Shown here: positions 1 to 8,811 of the stretch, in pieces
Position numbering within the stretch: the first letter of the stretch is position 1
Layout: the number at the start of each line of letters is the position of its first letter
Source: Loktanella sp. IMCC34160
GTDB lineage: Bacteria > Pseudomonadota > Alphaproteobacteria > Rhodobacterales > Rhodobacteraceae
Direction: 5' to 3'
Assembly (NCBI RefSeq): GCF_004145845.1
Contig: NZ_SELP01000002.1
Location: 372,001-436,000 of the forward strand
Length of the DNA: 64,000 bases
Translations under genes and position numbers: made by a program
Notes under the pieces: model-generated
Seen by the model: only the letters and a program-made list of their open reading frames with translations
Told to the model about the DNA's origin: nothing
The model's database searches: none

Positions 1-1
1 C

Positions 2-58
2 ACGCTGGCCCATGGGGTGTCCGGCAAAAGCCGGGCCGAAGCCACGGCCGAGGACTAA
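2..58 (+). CDS. 3' end of an unidentified gene cut by the window start
   Basis: An open frame enters from the left edge and ends at TAA (56-58), giving the tail TLAHGVSGKSRAEATAED. It has no start inside the window. Eighteen residues are too few to identify a family. It may simply be the polar tail of a + strand protein upstream of the DUF2189 gene. Low confidence. Confidence 0.35.
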   Translation, partial: TLAHGVSGKSRAEATAED

Positions 59-132
59 GCCGCAGTCTTCACGCGCGTCAGGCTTGACAGGTGCCCCCTG
101 TCGGGTGGTCATATATTCCAACGGAGGAATGC

Positions 133-921
133 ATGACCGACATCCTGACAGAAGCGGGCCCGCCGCCCAGCCCCTTGCCTGCGACCCGCATGGTCAGGCT
201 GGCAGATATCCGAGATTGCCTGAAGGCCGGGGTACGGGACTTTCGCGCCGCGCCACAGTTCGGGCTGTTCTTTTCGGCCGTCTATGTTCTGGGCGGGTTC
301 GGGATGCTGTGGCTGTCTGCGGGCCATGTGACATGGGTTCTGGCCACCTCGCTTGGCTTCCCTCTGGCCGCGCCTTTCGCGGCAGTTGGCCTGTACGAAG
401 TTTCCCGGCGGCTAGAGGCGGGGTTGCCGCTGAACTGGTCCGACATCCTTGGCGTGGTCTGGCAGGAACGCACCCGGCAGATCCCCTGGATGGGGGCGAT
501 CATCGTGATCTACTTCCTGTTCTGGACTTTCCTCGCCCATATGCTGTTCGCGGTCTTCATGGGCCTGTCCACAATGACCAATATCTCCTCAAGCTATGAG
601 GTGTTCCTGACGCCGAACGGTTTGACCATGATCGCGGTTGAATTGGGGGTCGGCGCGGTGCTGGCCTTCCTTCTGTTCGCCATGACGCTGACCAGCCTTC
701 CGCTGCTCCTTGAGAAAGAGGTCGATTTCATCTCGGCCATGCTGCTGTCGATCCGGGTGGTGTCCGAAAACCTGCCGGTCATGCTGGTCTGGGCGGTGAT
801 CATCGCGGTGCTGTCCATCATCGCGTTGATCCCGTGGTTTCTGGGGCTTATCGTGGTGCTGCCGATATTGGGCCATGCCACATGGCATCTTTACCGGCGC
901 GCGCTGGAACACCCGGAATAA
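133..921 (+). CDS. DUF2189 family integral membrane protein
   Basis: A 262-aa protein with a hydrophilic N-terminus of about 40 residues followed by roughly five to six hydrophobic segments (about 42-62, 68-88, 120-145, 165-190 and 215-250). This matches the DUF2189 layout known from alphaproteobacteria. The function is unknown; it should sit in the inner membrane. The ATG at 133 is chosen because GGAGGA (123-128) sits just upstream and the earlier ATG at 91 has no ribosome-binding site. A TTGACA at 84-89 lies upstream, but the nearest TATATT is 22 bp away, too far for a normal promoter. A long hairpin (943-989) follows the stop codon. Confidence 0.8.
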   Translation: MTDILTEAGPPPSPLPATRMVRLADIRDCLKAGVRDFRAAPQFGLFFSAVYVLGGFGMLWLSAGHVTWVLATSLGFPLAAPFAAVGLYEVSRRLEAGLPLNWSDILGVVWQERTRQIPWMGAIIVIYFLFWTFLAHMLFAVFMGLSTMTNISSSYEVFLTPNGLTMIAVELGVGAVLAFLLFAMTLTSLPLLLEKEVDFISAMLLSIRVVSENLPVMLVWAVIIAVLSIIALIPWFLGLIVVLPILGHATWHLYRRALEHPE

Positions 922-942
922 AGCGTCATGCGAAAAACCTGA

Positions 943-989
943 ATCACCTAGCGCTGCCTGAAATCCAAGATTTCAACGCGTTAGGTGAT
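943..989. repeat. Long imperfect intergenic hairpin
   Basis: Outer arms ATCACCTA (943-950) and TAGGTGAT (982-989) are extended by GCGC/GCGT pairing (951-954 with 978-981). After an internal loop, the inner arms GAAATC (960-965) and GATTTC (969-974) close a CAA loop. It lies between the DUF2189 stop and the bactofilin terminator. It has no T-run and is not a classical terminator. It could be a repeated palindromic element, a recombination site or an RNA processing structure. Confidence 0.6.
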
Positions 990-1033
990 GCTTGTTGCTT
1001 TGGGTATTTCGTCAGACGCTTTGGAAACGAAAA

Positions 1034-1054
1034 CGGGCGCCCAAGGGGCGCCCG
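1034..1054 (-). terminator. Rho-independent terminator of the bactofilin operon
   Basis: A perfect 9-bp stem, CGGGCGCCC / GGGCGCCCG, with a 3-nt loop. Read on the minus strand it is followed by TTTTCGTTT, and it lies about 25 bp past the bactofilin stop codon. Confidence 0.8.
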
Positions 1055-1078
1055 AAATGCATTGGGATGATCGCGTGA

Positions 1079-1573
1079 TCAGTCGGCCTTGTCGGCGGCG
1101 GCTGCCTTGGACTTGCCACCGTTCACGTCCAGCGGGTTGTCCTGACGCTGCACGGAGCCTTCGAAATGGGCGCCGCTTTCGATCGCGATGGTCTTGTGGA
1201 TGATGTCGCCTTCGACGCGTGCGGTCGAGGTCAGGCGCACCTTCAGGCCGCGCACACGGCCCACGATGCGGCCATTAACGACCACGTCATCGGCAATGAC
1301 TTCGCCCTTGACGGTGGCGGTTTCACCGACGGTCAGCAGGTGGGCGCGAATGTCGCCTTCGACCTGACCTTCGATCTGGATGTCGCCGGTGGTCTTCAGG
1401 TTGCCCTTGATCGTCAGGTCCGACGACAGGATCGACGGCGCCGGTTTCGACTTCGGCGCAGAGGATTTGAAATCTGCGGGCGGGATCGTCGCGGAAGACG
1501 TCACCGGCGCGGCAGGGGTTTCTGTTTCGGATGCCTTCGGCCCCGGCTCGTTGATTTTGCTCTTAGAAAACAT
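1079..1573 (-). CDS. Bactofilin (polymer-forming cytoskeletal protein)
   Basis: A 164-aa protein. Its first 45 residues are Pro/Ala/Ser-rich and disordered. A right-handed beta-helical bactofilin domain follows (about 48-145), with the regular pattern of Gly, Val and charged turns (LTIKGNLKTTGDIQIEGQV). The tail is charged. Bactofilins polymerise without nucleotide and organise cell-wall enzymes at curved membrane sites. The start overlaps the end of the upstream M23 peptidase gene by 11 bp, so the two are co-translated. In Hyphomonas and Caulobacter, bactofilins act with M23 peptidases of this kind, which fits the pairing. Confidence 0.92.
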   Translation of the reverse strand: MFSKSKINEPGPKASETETPAAPVTSSATIPPADFKSSAPKSKPAPSILSSDLTIKGNLKTTGDIQIEGQVEGDIRAHLLTVGETATVKGEVIADDVVVNGRIVGRVRGLKVRLTSTARVEGDIIHKTIAIESGAHFEGSVQRQDNPLDVNGGKSKAAAADKAD

Positions 1574-2924
1574 CTCGTCCAGCTCTTATATAGATCATGG
1601 GATTGACAGGTTCACCATCGACGCGAACTTCGTAGTGTAGATGAGGTCCGGTCGAACGTCCGGAATTCCCCATATCACCGATCCGGTCCCCGCGCGAGAC
1701 CCTTTGGCCGACTTCGACCCGAATGGCGTTAAGATGCGCATAGCGGGTTTCGATGCCAAATTCGTGGCGGATCTTGATCAGGCGACCATAGCCCGACGAC
1801 CACCCGGCATGGACCACAACGCCGTCGGCGGTGGCGTAGACGGGCGTGCCCACCGGACCGGCCATATCGGTGCCAGCATGCAGGCGGCCCCAACGCTGAC
1901 CGAACCCAGAGGTGAAGCGGTAGTTGGACCGCACCGGGATATCGAAAGGAAGCTGTTCGGCGGCGATCCGGTACAGGTTGATCCGGTCCATCGCTCCAAG
2001 GATCTGATTGGCGCGCAGCGTATCGGCATCCGGTTCTTCGCCGCGGGTCGAGAATTGGATCGGCATCAAGGGCCCGCCCTGTCCGGAATAGCCCCGGCGC
2101 ACCTGATCAATCAGCCGATCCGGGTCCATCCCGGCGGCGCGGAACATGTTGTCCAGCGGTTCGACCGAGACAAGCATCGCCTCTTCCAGCTGCCGGAAGA
2201 TCTCGTCGTTGCGGTCCTGAAGCAGGCGCAATTCAAGCTGCATGTCGGCGGCGGTTTGCAGGGCTTCTTGCGCGTCCGCTTCGATCTGGTCGCGTTCAGC
2301 GGCTGTCTTGGACAGCGCATCGGCAAGGATATCGACGGTCGAGGTCAGTTCGCTGTCGCCTACGATGCCCGGCACTGCGCCCTCACCGTTTTCGATGGCC
2401 AGCGTGATTTCCTCAAGTTCTGACTCAAGCGCCTGCCGGTCCTGCATCGTGCGCCGCAGCGTCGCCTGAATCACTTCGATCCCGGTTTCCAACTCGCGCC
2501 GCCGATCTTCGGAGGCCAGGAGTTCCGACTGCATCGCCGAAATCTGTTCAAGGGCAGAGCTGAACCGGGCCTGTGCGGCGGCGGCCTCATCGGCGCGCAT
2601 GTCGCGTTCCTCGCTCAGCGCGTTCAGCCGGTCTTCGTACACCATCTGGTCGCGCTGCGCCTGCGCCCGGAAGTTCCCGGCGCCGATCGAATCCATCAAA
2701 AGGATCGCGGTTGCGATGATGGTCCAGGCGACAAGCAGGGTGCCACCGGTCCAGATCACAAGCTGGGTTTCAGGCTTCAGCCGGATGAACCGGGTTTCCG
2801 CGTCAGACCGCAAGAACAGGCGCTTTTCAGGGAACCGGCGTTCCAGCGCGTCATGAATTTTCTTGATCAGTCGTGACTTCAACTGCCCGGTCCCGTCCAT
2901 CCCGTTTTCGACACTCCGGCCCAT
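1563..2924 (-). CDS. M23 family peptidoglycan endopeptidase with coiled coil
   Basis: A 453-aa protein with a cytoplasmic N-terminus, one membrane segment (about 55-77), a long heptad-rich periplasmic coiled coil (about 88-265) and a C-terminal LytM/M23 domain (about 335-450). The zinc motifs HAGTDMAG and HLHYE are intact, so it is probably an active D,D-endopeptidase rather than a degenerate EnvC-type activator. The architecture resembles the LmdC/LdpA-type peptidases that bactofilins recruit. It is first in a two-gene operon and overlaps bactofilin by 11 bp. Starts at 2924 and 2900 are both possible, since neither has a strong ribosome-binding site. Confidence 0.9.
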   Translation of the reverse strand: MGRSVENGMDGTGQLKSRLIKKIHDALERRFPEKRLFLRSDAETRFIRLKPETQLVIWTGGTLLVAWTIIATAILLMDSIGAGNFRAQAQRDQMVYEDRLNALSEERDMRADEAAAAQARFSSALEQISAMQSELLASEDRRRELETGIEVIQATLRRTMQDRQALESELEEITLAIENGEGAVPGIVGDSELTSTVDILADALSKTAAERDQIEADAQEALQTAADMQLELRLLQDRNDEIFRQLEEAMLVSVEPLDNMFRAAGMDPDRLIDQVRRGYSGQGGPLMPIQFSTRGEEPDADTLRANQILGAMDRINLYRIAAEQLPFDIPVRSNYRFTSGFGQRWGRLHAGTDMAGPVGTPVYATADGVVVHAGWSSGYGRLIKIRHEFGIETRYAHLNAIRVEVGQRVSRGDRIGDMGNSGRSTGPHLHYEVRVDGEPVNPMIYIRAGRDVF

Positions 2925-3035
2925 CTGCCGGGTGCGTCCCGAAGGGTGTTAGCCTCCACTTCGCCCGGTCGCAAGATTTTTGAGCAAATTTGCACAGCTA
3001 GACCCCGGAGGGCCGCTGTCTGGGCGGTATTCTGC

Positions 3036-3869
3036 CTAGGGCGCGCGGCCCTTCGCTGGCGTCTCCTCGGCCAGCGGCCAGTAGAAATCCGGGGGCAGTC
3101 CGGCCTCGGCCCGCTTCTCCTCGTTGAAGGGGGGCTTCAGCGTCGAATGAAAATAGGTGCGGACAAGATCGTGGAAGGCGTCTTTCGGGTCCAGATCGTG
3201 GCGGCCGCAGAGGAAATGAAACCACTTGGACCCATAGGCGACGTGGTGCACCTCTTCGGCATAAATAACTTCAAGCGCCTCGACCGCCGCCGCGTCGCCC
3301 GCCCTGCGGAAGATGTCGATCATGCCGGGGGTCACATCCAGGCCCCGCGCCTCCAGCACCATCGGGACAACGGCCAGACGGCCCATCAGGTCGGTTGCCG
3401 TGTCCTCGGCCGCGCGCCACATGCCCGCATGGGCGGGCAGGGCGCCATAGTGGCTGCCCAGCCGGTTCAGACAATCGCAGATCAGGTTGAAATGCTTGGA
3501 TTCCTCGTCCGCGGCCTTCACCCAGTCGTCATAGAACCCGATCGGCAGGCGGGTCTCCGAAAACCGCGCGATGATGTCCCAATGCAGGTCAACCGCGTTC
3601 AGTTCGATATGCGCAACGGCGTGCAACAGGGCGATCCGGCCCTGCGGGCTGCCGGGGCGGCGGCGGGGCACGTCACGGGGCGGCAGCAACTCTGGCCGGT
3701 CGGGACGGGCCGGTTGGTCTGGCGGGGTCGCGGTGCCCACCGGGATCGGGGTGCCCGCATCGCGCGCGGCAAACCAGCGGGCGGCATGGCGGCGGGACAG
3801 GGCGGTCTTTTCGCGGCCATCGGCGGTGCGCAGCACCTCTTCGGCCATCTGGGCAAGGGTCTGTGTCAT
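3036..3869 (-). CDS. DUF455 family ferritin-like protein
   Basis: A 277-aa protein of the DUF455 family. The segment HAVAHIELNAVDL, the later EEVHHVAYGSKWF and the conserved RPARPDRPELLPPRDVPRR stretch are typical. The EH-type motifs on helices suggest a ferritin-like four-helix bundle that binds a di-metal centre, but no reaction is established for the family. The start ATG at 3869 is the natural N-terminus, with MTQTLAQMAEEVL at the helix start. It stands alone on the minus strand, downstream of an unrelated unknown gene. Confidence 0.82.
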   Translation of the reverse strand: MTQTLAQMAEEVLRTADGREKTALSRRHAARWFAARDAGTPIPVGTATPPDQPARPDRPELLPPRDVPRRRPGSPQGRIALLHAVAHIELNAVDLHWDIIARFSETRLPIGFYDDWVKAADEESKHFNLICDCLNRLGSHYGALPAHAGMWRAAEDTATDLMGRLAVVPMVLEARGLDVTPGMIDIFRRAGDAAAVEALEVIYAEEVHHVAYGSKWFHFLCGRHDLDPKDAFHDLVRTYFHSTLKPPFNEEKRAEAGLPPDFYWPLAEETPAKGRAP

Positions 3870-3944
3870 GACCCGCCTTCTGCCCAGTCGGGGGGCGGCC
3901 GGTCAAGTCCTTGCCGCCCGCGCCCCCCAGCCTGCGTTTGTTCG

Positions 3945-4835
3945 TCACCCCTGTGCGGACGCGAGTTTGCTCAGGTAGTCGAGTTCAATTTCAAGATCCG
4001 CAGTTGCTTTCACTTTGCTGCGCGCCCTGATCTCCTCGGCCACGACCTTGCGGACCTTTGCGAATTCCTTCGCCTCCGCCCGAGCCAGACCAGCACTTGT
4101 GCTGTCACCCGCATAGGTGTCAACACTCCAGCCCGCGGTTCCCAAAATCTCGCAGGCACTGCCTTTGTGGCTCAGGCCATAGGGCTGGCTGTAAATCACC
4201 TCCCCCGGTTCACCGCCACCGGCAGACGGGGTCGTGACGTAGCTTCGTTCGCCAAGGCACAGGCTGTAGTCCGCTGTCCTGAGCGCCGTTTGCGCCGTCA
4301 GAAGTGTGTCGCCGATTTCCGGAAGCGCGGCGACAAGCGATTCCGAATGTGCATCTGACCAATGCTGTAGCCCGCTGGCGGCGTGGATAGCCAAGCGGAA
4401 TGCATTGTGGCGGATGAACAGCTTCCCAAGAACCACCTTGGTTTCGTCGGTCATGAAATCCGGCGGGTTCCGCAGTGTCCCTACAAAACGATAGTCCAGC
4501 GCCTCGACCAAACTCAGGGCCCCTTTGGCAAAAGTCGGGTCCCCGGTCTCGGTCCAGGCGCGGACTGCCTCGCCGACACCGTAGACATCGGCTGCAAAGA
4601 CCCTGGCCGTCTCCTCGTCCAGCACGGCAAAGACGTGGGCCTTCACGTCCTCCACATCCTGCTGAACCTTCGCGATCTCGGACCGCAGCTCTTCTAGCTG
4701 CTGCGGTGTCACAGACCGTTGCCCACTGGGTTTCGGAGACCCGAACTTGATCACCGCGAATACCGTTGCGGCTACAATCAGGCCAGTTCCCAAATCCTTG
4801 TTGCCTGTGTCCTCCAAGGCCAATTCTCTCAACAT
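3945..4835 (-). CDS. Unrecognised membrane-anchored protein
   Basis: I do not recognise this 296-aa protein. It has one hydrophobic segment near the N-terminus (about 17-31), a short coiled coil (about 40-65) and a soluble remainder rich in Ala and acidic residues. That layout suggests an inner-membrane anchor with a cytoplasmic or periplasmic helical domain. I place the start at ATG 4835, which has AAGGGAG upstream. A TTG at 4895, just past the bcp stop, would add 20 residues but has no ribosome-binding site. By eye its base composition is less GC-rich than its neighbours, and it sits tightly after bcp, which could mean acquisition by transfer. Confidence 0.6.
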   Translation of the reverse strand: MLRELALEDTGNKDLGTGLIVAATVFAVIKFGSPKPSGQRSVTPQQLEELRSEIAKVQQDVEDVKAHVFAVLDEETARVFAADVYGVGEAVRAWTETGDPTFAKGALSLVEALDYRFVGTLRNPPDFMTDETKVVLGKLFIRHNAFRLAIHAASGLQHWSDAHSESLVAALPEIGDTLLTAQTALRTADYSLCLGERSYVTTPSAGGGEPGEVIYSQPYGLSHKGSACEILGTAGWSVDTYAGDSTSAGLARAEAKEFAKVRKVVAEEIRARSKVKATADLEIELDYLSKLASAQG

Positions 4836-4904
4836 GCTCAACAAATCTCCCTTCGTTGAAAGGGTCAGATTGGAAATATTATTGAGGGAATTCAAGGCTA
4901 AAAG

Positions 4905-5372
4905 TCAGAGCGAGCGCACCGCCTCAAGCACTTCTTCGGCGTGGCCGGGGACTTTGACCTTGGGCCAGACCCGGGCGATCTGCCCGTCCGCGCCGATCAG
5001 GAAGGTGGCCCGCTGGATGCCCATGTAGGTCTTGCCGTACATGTTCTTTTCGACCCATGTGCCATAGCGTTCGCAGGTGTCGCTCTCTTCGTCCGAGGCA
5101 AGGATCACCGAAAGCCCGTGTTTGTCGCGGAACTTGTCGTGTTTCTTGACGCTGTCCTTGGATACCCCGATCACCACCGCGCCTGCGGACTCAAACGCGG
5201 AGGCATGGTCGGTGAAGGCAATCGCCTCTTTCGTGCAGCCGGGGGTGTCATCCTTGGGGTAGAAATACAGGACGACGGGTTTGCCCTTGAGGTCCGACAG
5301 CGCGATGGTGCCGCCACCGTCGCGGGGCAGGGTGAAGTCGGGGGCGGCGGCGCCGGGTTCTGGCATCGACAT
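4905..5372 (-). CDS. bcp: Thioredoxin-dependent peroxiredoxin, BCP/PrxQ type
   Basis: A 155-aa protein of the usual length for bacterioferritin comigratory protein. It reduces H2O2 and organic hydroperoxides in the cytoplasm. The peroxidatic cysteine is Cys46 in DDTPGCTKEA. The resolving cysteine found five residues later in E. coli BCP is absent here (Ile at that position). The only other cysteine is Cys100 (SDTCERYG), so the enzyme may use an atypical partner or a 1-Cys mechanism. GGAAGGA upstream of ATG 5372 supports the start. It is divergent from the AsmA-like gene. Confidence 0.93.
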   Translation of the reverse strand: MSMPEPGAAAPDFTLPRDGGGTIALSDLKGKPVVLYFYPKDDTPGCTKEAIAFTDHASAFESAGAVVIGVSKDSVKKHDKFRDKHGLSVILASDEESDTCERYGTWVEKNMYGKTYMGIQRATFLIGADGQIARVWPKVKVPGHAEEVLEAVRSL

Positions 5373-5445
5373 GGCGGGGTCCTTCCTATTTGCCCGGCCG
5401 GTGCCGGCCGGGGCTGTTTTCGGTCCCGATTTGTTTTAGAGCGGG

Positions 5446-8400
5446 ATGAGAAAAGATAAAGGGCGGCCCGACGCCCGGTGCGGGATCACGATGACCGAAG
5501 ACGCAGGCGCGGAAAAAGAGACAGAGGAGACCGGCGCCCGCCGCCCGTCCCCCCGTCCGCCGCATCACGGGCCGTGGTTCTACCTGCGCGCGGGTCTTCT
5601 GATTGCCGTGCTGGCGCCGGTCCTTTTCGCCATCGTGGCCCTGTTCCTGATCGTCGGACGCGAGGTTGACGCGCCCAGCTGGGTCGTCTCGCGGATCGAG
5701 GCCGAGGCCAGCGCGGTTCTGGGCGGCGGCAGTCTGGACTTCGACCGGATGACCGTGACCATCGGGCGCGATCTGCATCCGACCGTGGTCCTGGAGCAGG
5801 CCAGCCTGCGGGATGCGGATGGCGCGCCACTGGCGCGGGTGCCCCGGATCGAAACCCTTGTGTCGCCGCGCGGGCTGATCCTGCGGCAGGATGTTCTGGT
5901 GCAGGAGGTGCGGGTCAGCGGCGCAGAGATTGCGCTGCGGCGATCCGCCGACGGGTCTGTTGCGCTGTCCTTCGGGACATCTGCGGGGCCGCTGCGCGAA
6001 GCGCCCGGCCTATTGGCCCTGATGGACGAGGTCGACCGCGTCCTTGAGGGCCCGAGGTTGGAGGCGCTGGAGCAGGTGAGCGTCGACGGGGTCATCGTGA
6101 ATTTCGCCGATGCGCGGGCCGGGCGCAGCTGGACCGTGGATGGGGGCCAGATCAACCTTGACCTGCGGGGTGGTGAAACCGCGTTGCGGGCGGATCTGTC
6201 GCTGTTGTCGGGGCGGTCTTTCGTGACCGGGGTGATGATCAGCTATGCCAGTCCGCGCGGCAGCCGTGCGGCGCAGATGGGCCTGTCGATCACCGACGGG
6301 GCGGCGGCGGACCTTGGCAGCCAGTTCCCGGCGCTTGGGTGGCTTGGGGCGCTTGATGCGCCGCTGTCTGGCAACCTCCGGGCGGAACTGGACAGCGCCG
6401 GGGCCCTTGGTCCGGTCAGCGCGACGCTTGAGATCGGCCCCGGTGCCCTGCAGCCCACCCCGGCAACCCGCCCGATCCCCTTTGAAACCGCCAAGGCCTA
6501 TCTCACCTATGACCCGGCACAGGCCGAGGTCCGCTTTGACCGGCTGGATGTGCAATCGGACTGGGGGGGATTCTCGGCCGAGGGGGTCAGCTATCTGCGG
6601 GATATGCGCGACGGCTGGCCCGGTGCCCTGATCGCCCAGTTCAACCTTGGCGATCTGAGCCTGAACCCCGATGGGGTCTTTCCCGAACCCCGGCGGCTGG
6701 ACCGCGCGGCGCTGGATTTCCGGCTGCGTCTTGATCCCTTCTCGATCGAGGTGGGGCAATTCCTGATCGCGGCAGAGGGGCAAGACATCGTTGGCGCGGG
6801 CCGCATCCGGGCGGCGGAAGACGGTTGGCAGGTGGCGGCAGACCTGCGTGCCGATACCCTGCGCCCCGAGGTGGTCATGTCCTTCTGGCCCGAAGTGGTG
6901 AAACCGCGCGCCCGCACATGGTTTGCCGACAACTTGATCGCGGCCACGATCACCGATCTGTCGCTCGGGTTTCGCTGGACCCCGAACGTGCCGGTCCGCA
7001 TGGCAGGCAGCGCGAATTTCAGGGGCACCACCCTGCGCTATATGAAAACGCTTCCGGTTCTGGAGCAGGCCGCCGGGTTCCTGACCATCGACGGCAGCAG
7101 TTTTGTCGCCTCGGTCGAGGAAGGGTATGTCATGGCCCCGCAAGGGGGGCGGATCGACCTTGCCGGGTCTGTCTTCTCGGTCGCTGACATTACCCGCCCT
7201 GGTGCGCAGGCCGAGGTGGGCTTGACGCTGGACAGCACGATCACCGCCGCCCTGTCGATCCTTAATCTGCCACCGTTTGAGTTCCTGACAAAGGCGGGGC
7301 TGCCCGTCGACCTGGCGGATGGCCGGTTTGCCGGGGGCGGGCGCCTGTCGTTGCCGCTTCGGCCCCGTCTTGGGCCGGACGAAGTCGTCTTTGATCTGTC
7401 CGGTCAATTGCGCGACGTGCGGACCGACAGGCTGGTGCCCGACAGGATGCTGGCGGCCAGCCGCTTGACGGTTACTGCCGACAATGCGGGGCTGGCGATT
7501 GGTGGCGCGATCCGGCTGGGACAGGCGCAGATGACGGGCGAATGGACCCGCGCCTTTGACCCCGACAACGACGGGCTGAGCCAGGTCGCGGCGGCGGTGA
7601 CGCTGGACCCGGCGTTCCTGTCCGAATTCAACATCGGCCTGCCCGCAGGAAGCGTGGCCGGGTCGGGAACCGGGGTTCTGGCGCTGGACCTGCGGCCCGA
7701 TACTGCGCCGTCCTTCACACTGCGGTCGGACCTGACCGGGCTGCGCCTTGGACTGCCGGCAATCGGCTGGACCAAACCAGCGAACCAGCAAGGGGTGCTC
7801 GAGGTGACGGGGCGTCTTGGGGCCGTGCCGGTGATTGACCGGCTGACCATCGACGCGGGCGGGCTGCGTGCCACGGGGGATATCGCCCTGCGCGAAGGCG
7901 GCGGGCTGGAGGCGGCGCGGTTCGACAGGGTCGTGGCGGGGGGATGGCTGGACGGGCCGGTTGTCCTGCGCGGGCGTGGGCCGGGTGCCGCGGTCGGGAT
8001 CGAAATTTCGGGTGGTACCTTTGACCTGCGGCGCGCGCAGTTCGGGGACAGCGCGGGGCAGGGTGGGCCGATGGCGATCGTGCTGGACCGGCTGCAAATT
8101 TCGGATGGGATCGCCCTGACCGGTTTTGCCGGGCAATTTGACGGCGCGGGCGGGTTTTCCGGGCAATTCACCGCGCGCCTGAACGGGGGCACGCCGCTGC
8201 GTGGGTCTATTGTTCCCTATGAGGGCCGGTCGGCCGTGCGCATTCTCAGCGACGACGCGGGCGGGGTGTTCCGGTCGTCTGGGCTGTTGGAGAATGCGCA
8301 GGAAGGGGCCTTTGAGATGGTGCTTTTGCCCACCGGGGCAGAAGGGACCTATGACGGCACGATGGCGGCGACGGACCTGCGGGTCCGGGACGCCCCGGCA

Positions 8401-8802
8401 CTGGCCGCGCTTCTGGATGCAATCAGCGTCGTGGGGCTTTTGGGGCAATTGGACGGGCAGGGCCTGTCGTTCACCAACGTCGATGCGAAATTCCGGATCA
8501 CGCCCGACCGGATCGTGGTCACCGAAGGCTCTGCCGTGGGCCCGGGGCTTGGCATCTCGATGGACGGGGTCTACATGCTGGGGCCAAAGCGGATGGAGTT
8601 TCAGGGGGTTATTTCGCCCATCTACCTTCTTAACGGCATTGGATCGGTGCTGACCCGGCCCGGCGAGGGGCTGTTCGGCTTTACCTACCGGTTGGACGGC
8701 GTGGTTGGAAACCTGCGGGTGTCGGTCAATCCGCTGTCCGCGCTGACGCCGGGCATGTTCCGTGAAATCTTTCGCCGTCCGCCGCCAGAACTGAACCAAT
8801 AG
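5446..8802 (+). CDS. AsmA-like / DUF3971 envelope protein
   Basis: A large 1118-aa protein with a short cytoplasmic N-terminus, one membrane segment (about 44-69) and about 1000 periplasmic residues of repeating beta-structure. It belongs to the AsmA-like superfamily (YhdP, TamB and relatives), whose members form long grooves and are linked to phospholipid transport to the outer membrane. The C-terminal region (SFTNVDAKFRITPDRI, EFQGVISPIYLLNGIG) is the recognisable AsmA-like part. The start is ATG 5446 or ATG 5491; neither ribosome-binding site is decisive. A perfect 9-bp palindrome (5393-5412) lies in the divergent bcp/asmA-like spacer. queA follows after 9 bp, probably in the same transcript. 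Confidence 0.82.
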   Translation: MRKDKGRPDARCGITMTEDAGAEKETEETGARRPSPRPPHHGPWFYLRAGLLIAVLAPVLFAIVALFLIVGREVDAPSWVVSRIEAEASAVLGGGSLDFDRMTVTIGRDLHPTVVLEQASLRDADGAPLARVPRIETLVSPRGLILRQDVLVQEVRVSGAEIALRRSADGSVALSFGTSAGPLREAPGLLALMDEVDRVLEGPRLEALEQVSVDGVIVNFADARAGRSWTVDGGQINLDLRGGETALRADLSLLSGRSFVTGVMISYASPRGSRAAQMGLSITDGAAADLGSQFPALGWLGALDAPLSGNLRAELDSAGALGPVSATLEIGPGALQPTPATRPIPFETAKAYLTYDPAQAEVRFDRLDVQSDWGGFSAEGVSYLRDMRDGWPGALIAQFNLGDLSLNPDGVFPEPRRLDRAALDFRLRLDPFSIEVGQFLIAAEGQDIVGAGRIRAAEDGWQVAADLRADTLRPEVVMSFWPEVVKPRARTWFADNLIAATITDLSLGFRWTPNVPVRMAGSANFRGTTLRYMKTLPVLEQAAGFLTIDGSSFVASVEEGYVMAPQGGRIDLAGSVFSVADITRPGAQAEVGLTLDSTITAALSILNLPPFEFLTKAGLPVDLADGRFAGGGRLSLPLRPRLGPDEVVFDLSGQLRDVRTDRLVPDRMLAASRLTVTADNAGLAIGGAIRLGQAQMTGEWTRAFDPDNDGLSQVAAAVTLDPAFLSEFNIGLPAGSVAGSGTGVLALDLRPDTAPSFTLRSDLTGLRLGLPAIGWTKPANQQGVLEVTGRLGAVPVIDRLTIDAGGLRATGDIALREGGGLEAARFDRVVAGGWLDGPVVLRGRGPGAAVGIEISGGTFDLRRAQFGDSAGQGGPMAIVLDRLQISDGIALTGFAGQFDGAGGFSGQFTARLNGGTPLRGSIVPYEGRSAVRILSDDAGGVFRSSGLLENAQEGAFEMVLLPTGAEGTYDGTMAATDLRVRDAPALAALLDAISVVGLLGQLDGQGLSFTNVDAKFRITPDRIVVTEGSAVGPGLGISMDGVYMLGPKRMEFQGVISPIYLLNGIGSVLTRPGEGLFGFTYRLDGVVGNLRVSVNPLSALTPGMFREIFRRPPPELNQ

Positions 8803-8811
8803 GACCAGACC

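Noticed and set aside
84-117. TTGACA and TATATT as a promoter of the DUF2189 gene
   Set aside because: The spacing is 22 bp, outside the range for a normal promoter.
12-599. A 195-codon plus-strand frame overlapping the DUF2189 gene
   Set aside because: It is in another frame of a gene with a good ribosome-binding site and membrane segments; its own sequence is Arg/Gly-rich without features.
5393-5412. A perfect 9-bp GC palindrome between bcp and the AsmA-like gene as an operator
   Set aside because: It consists only of CCGG-type runs, which arise easily in such GC-rich DNA. No promoter elements surround it.
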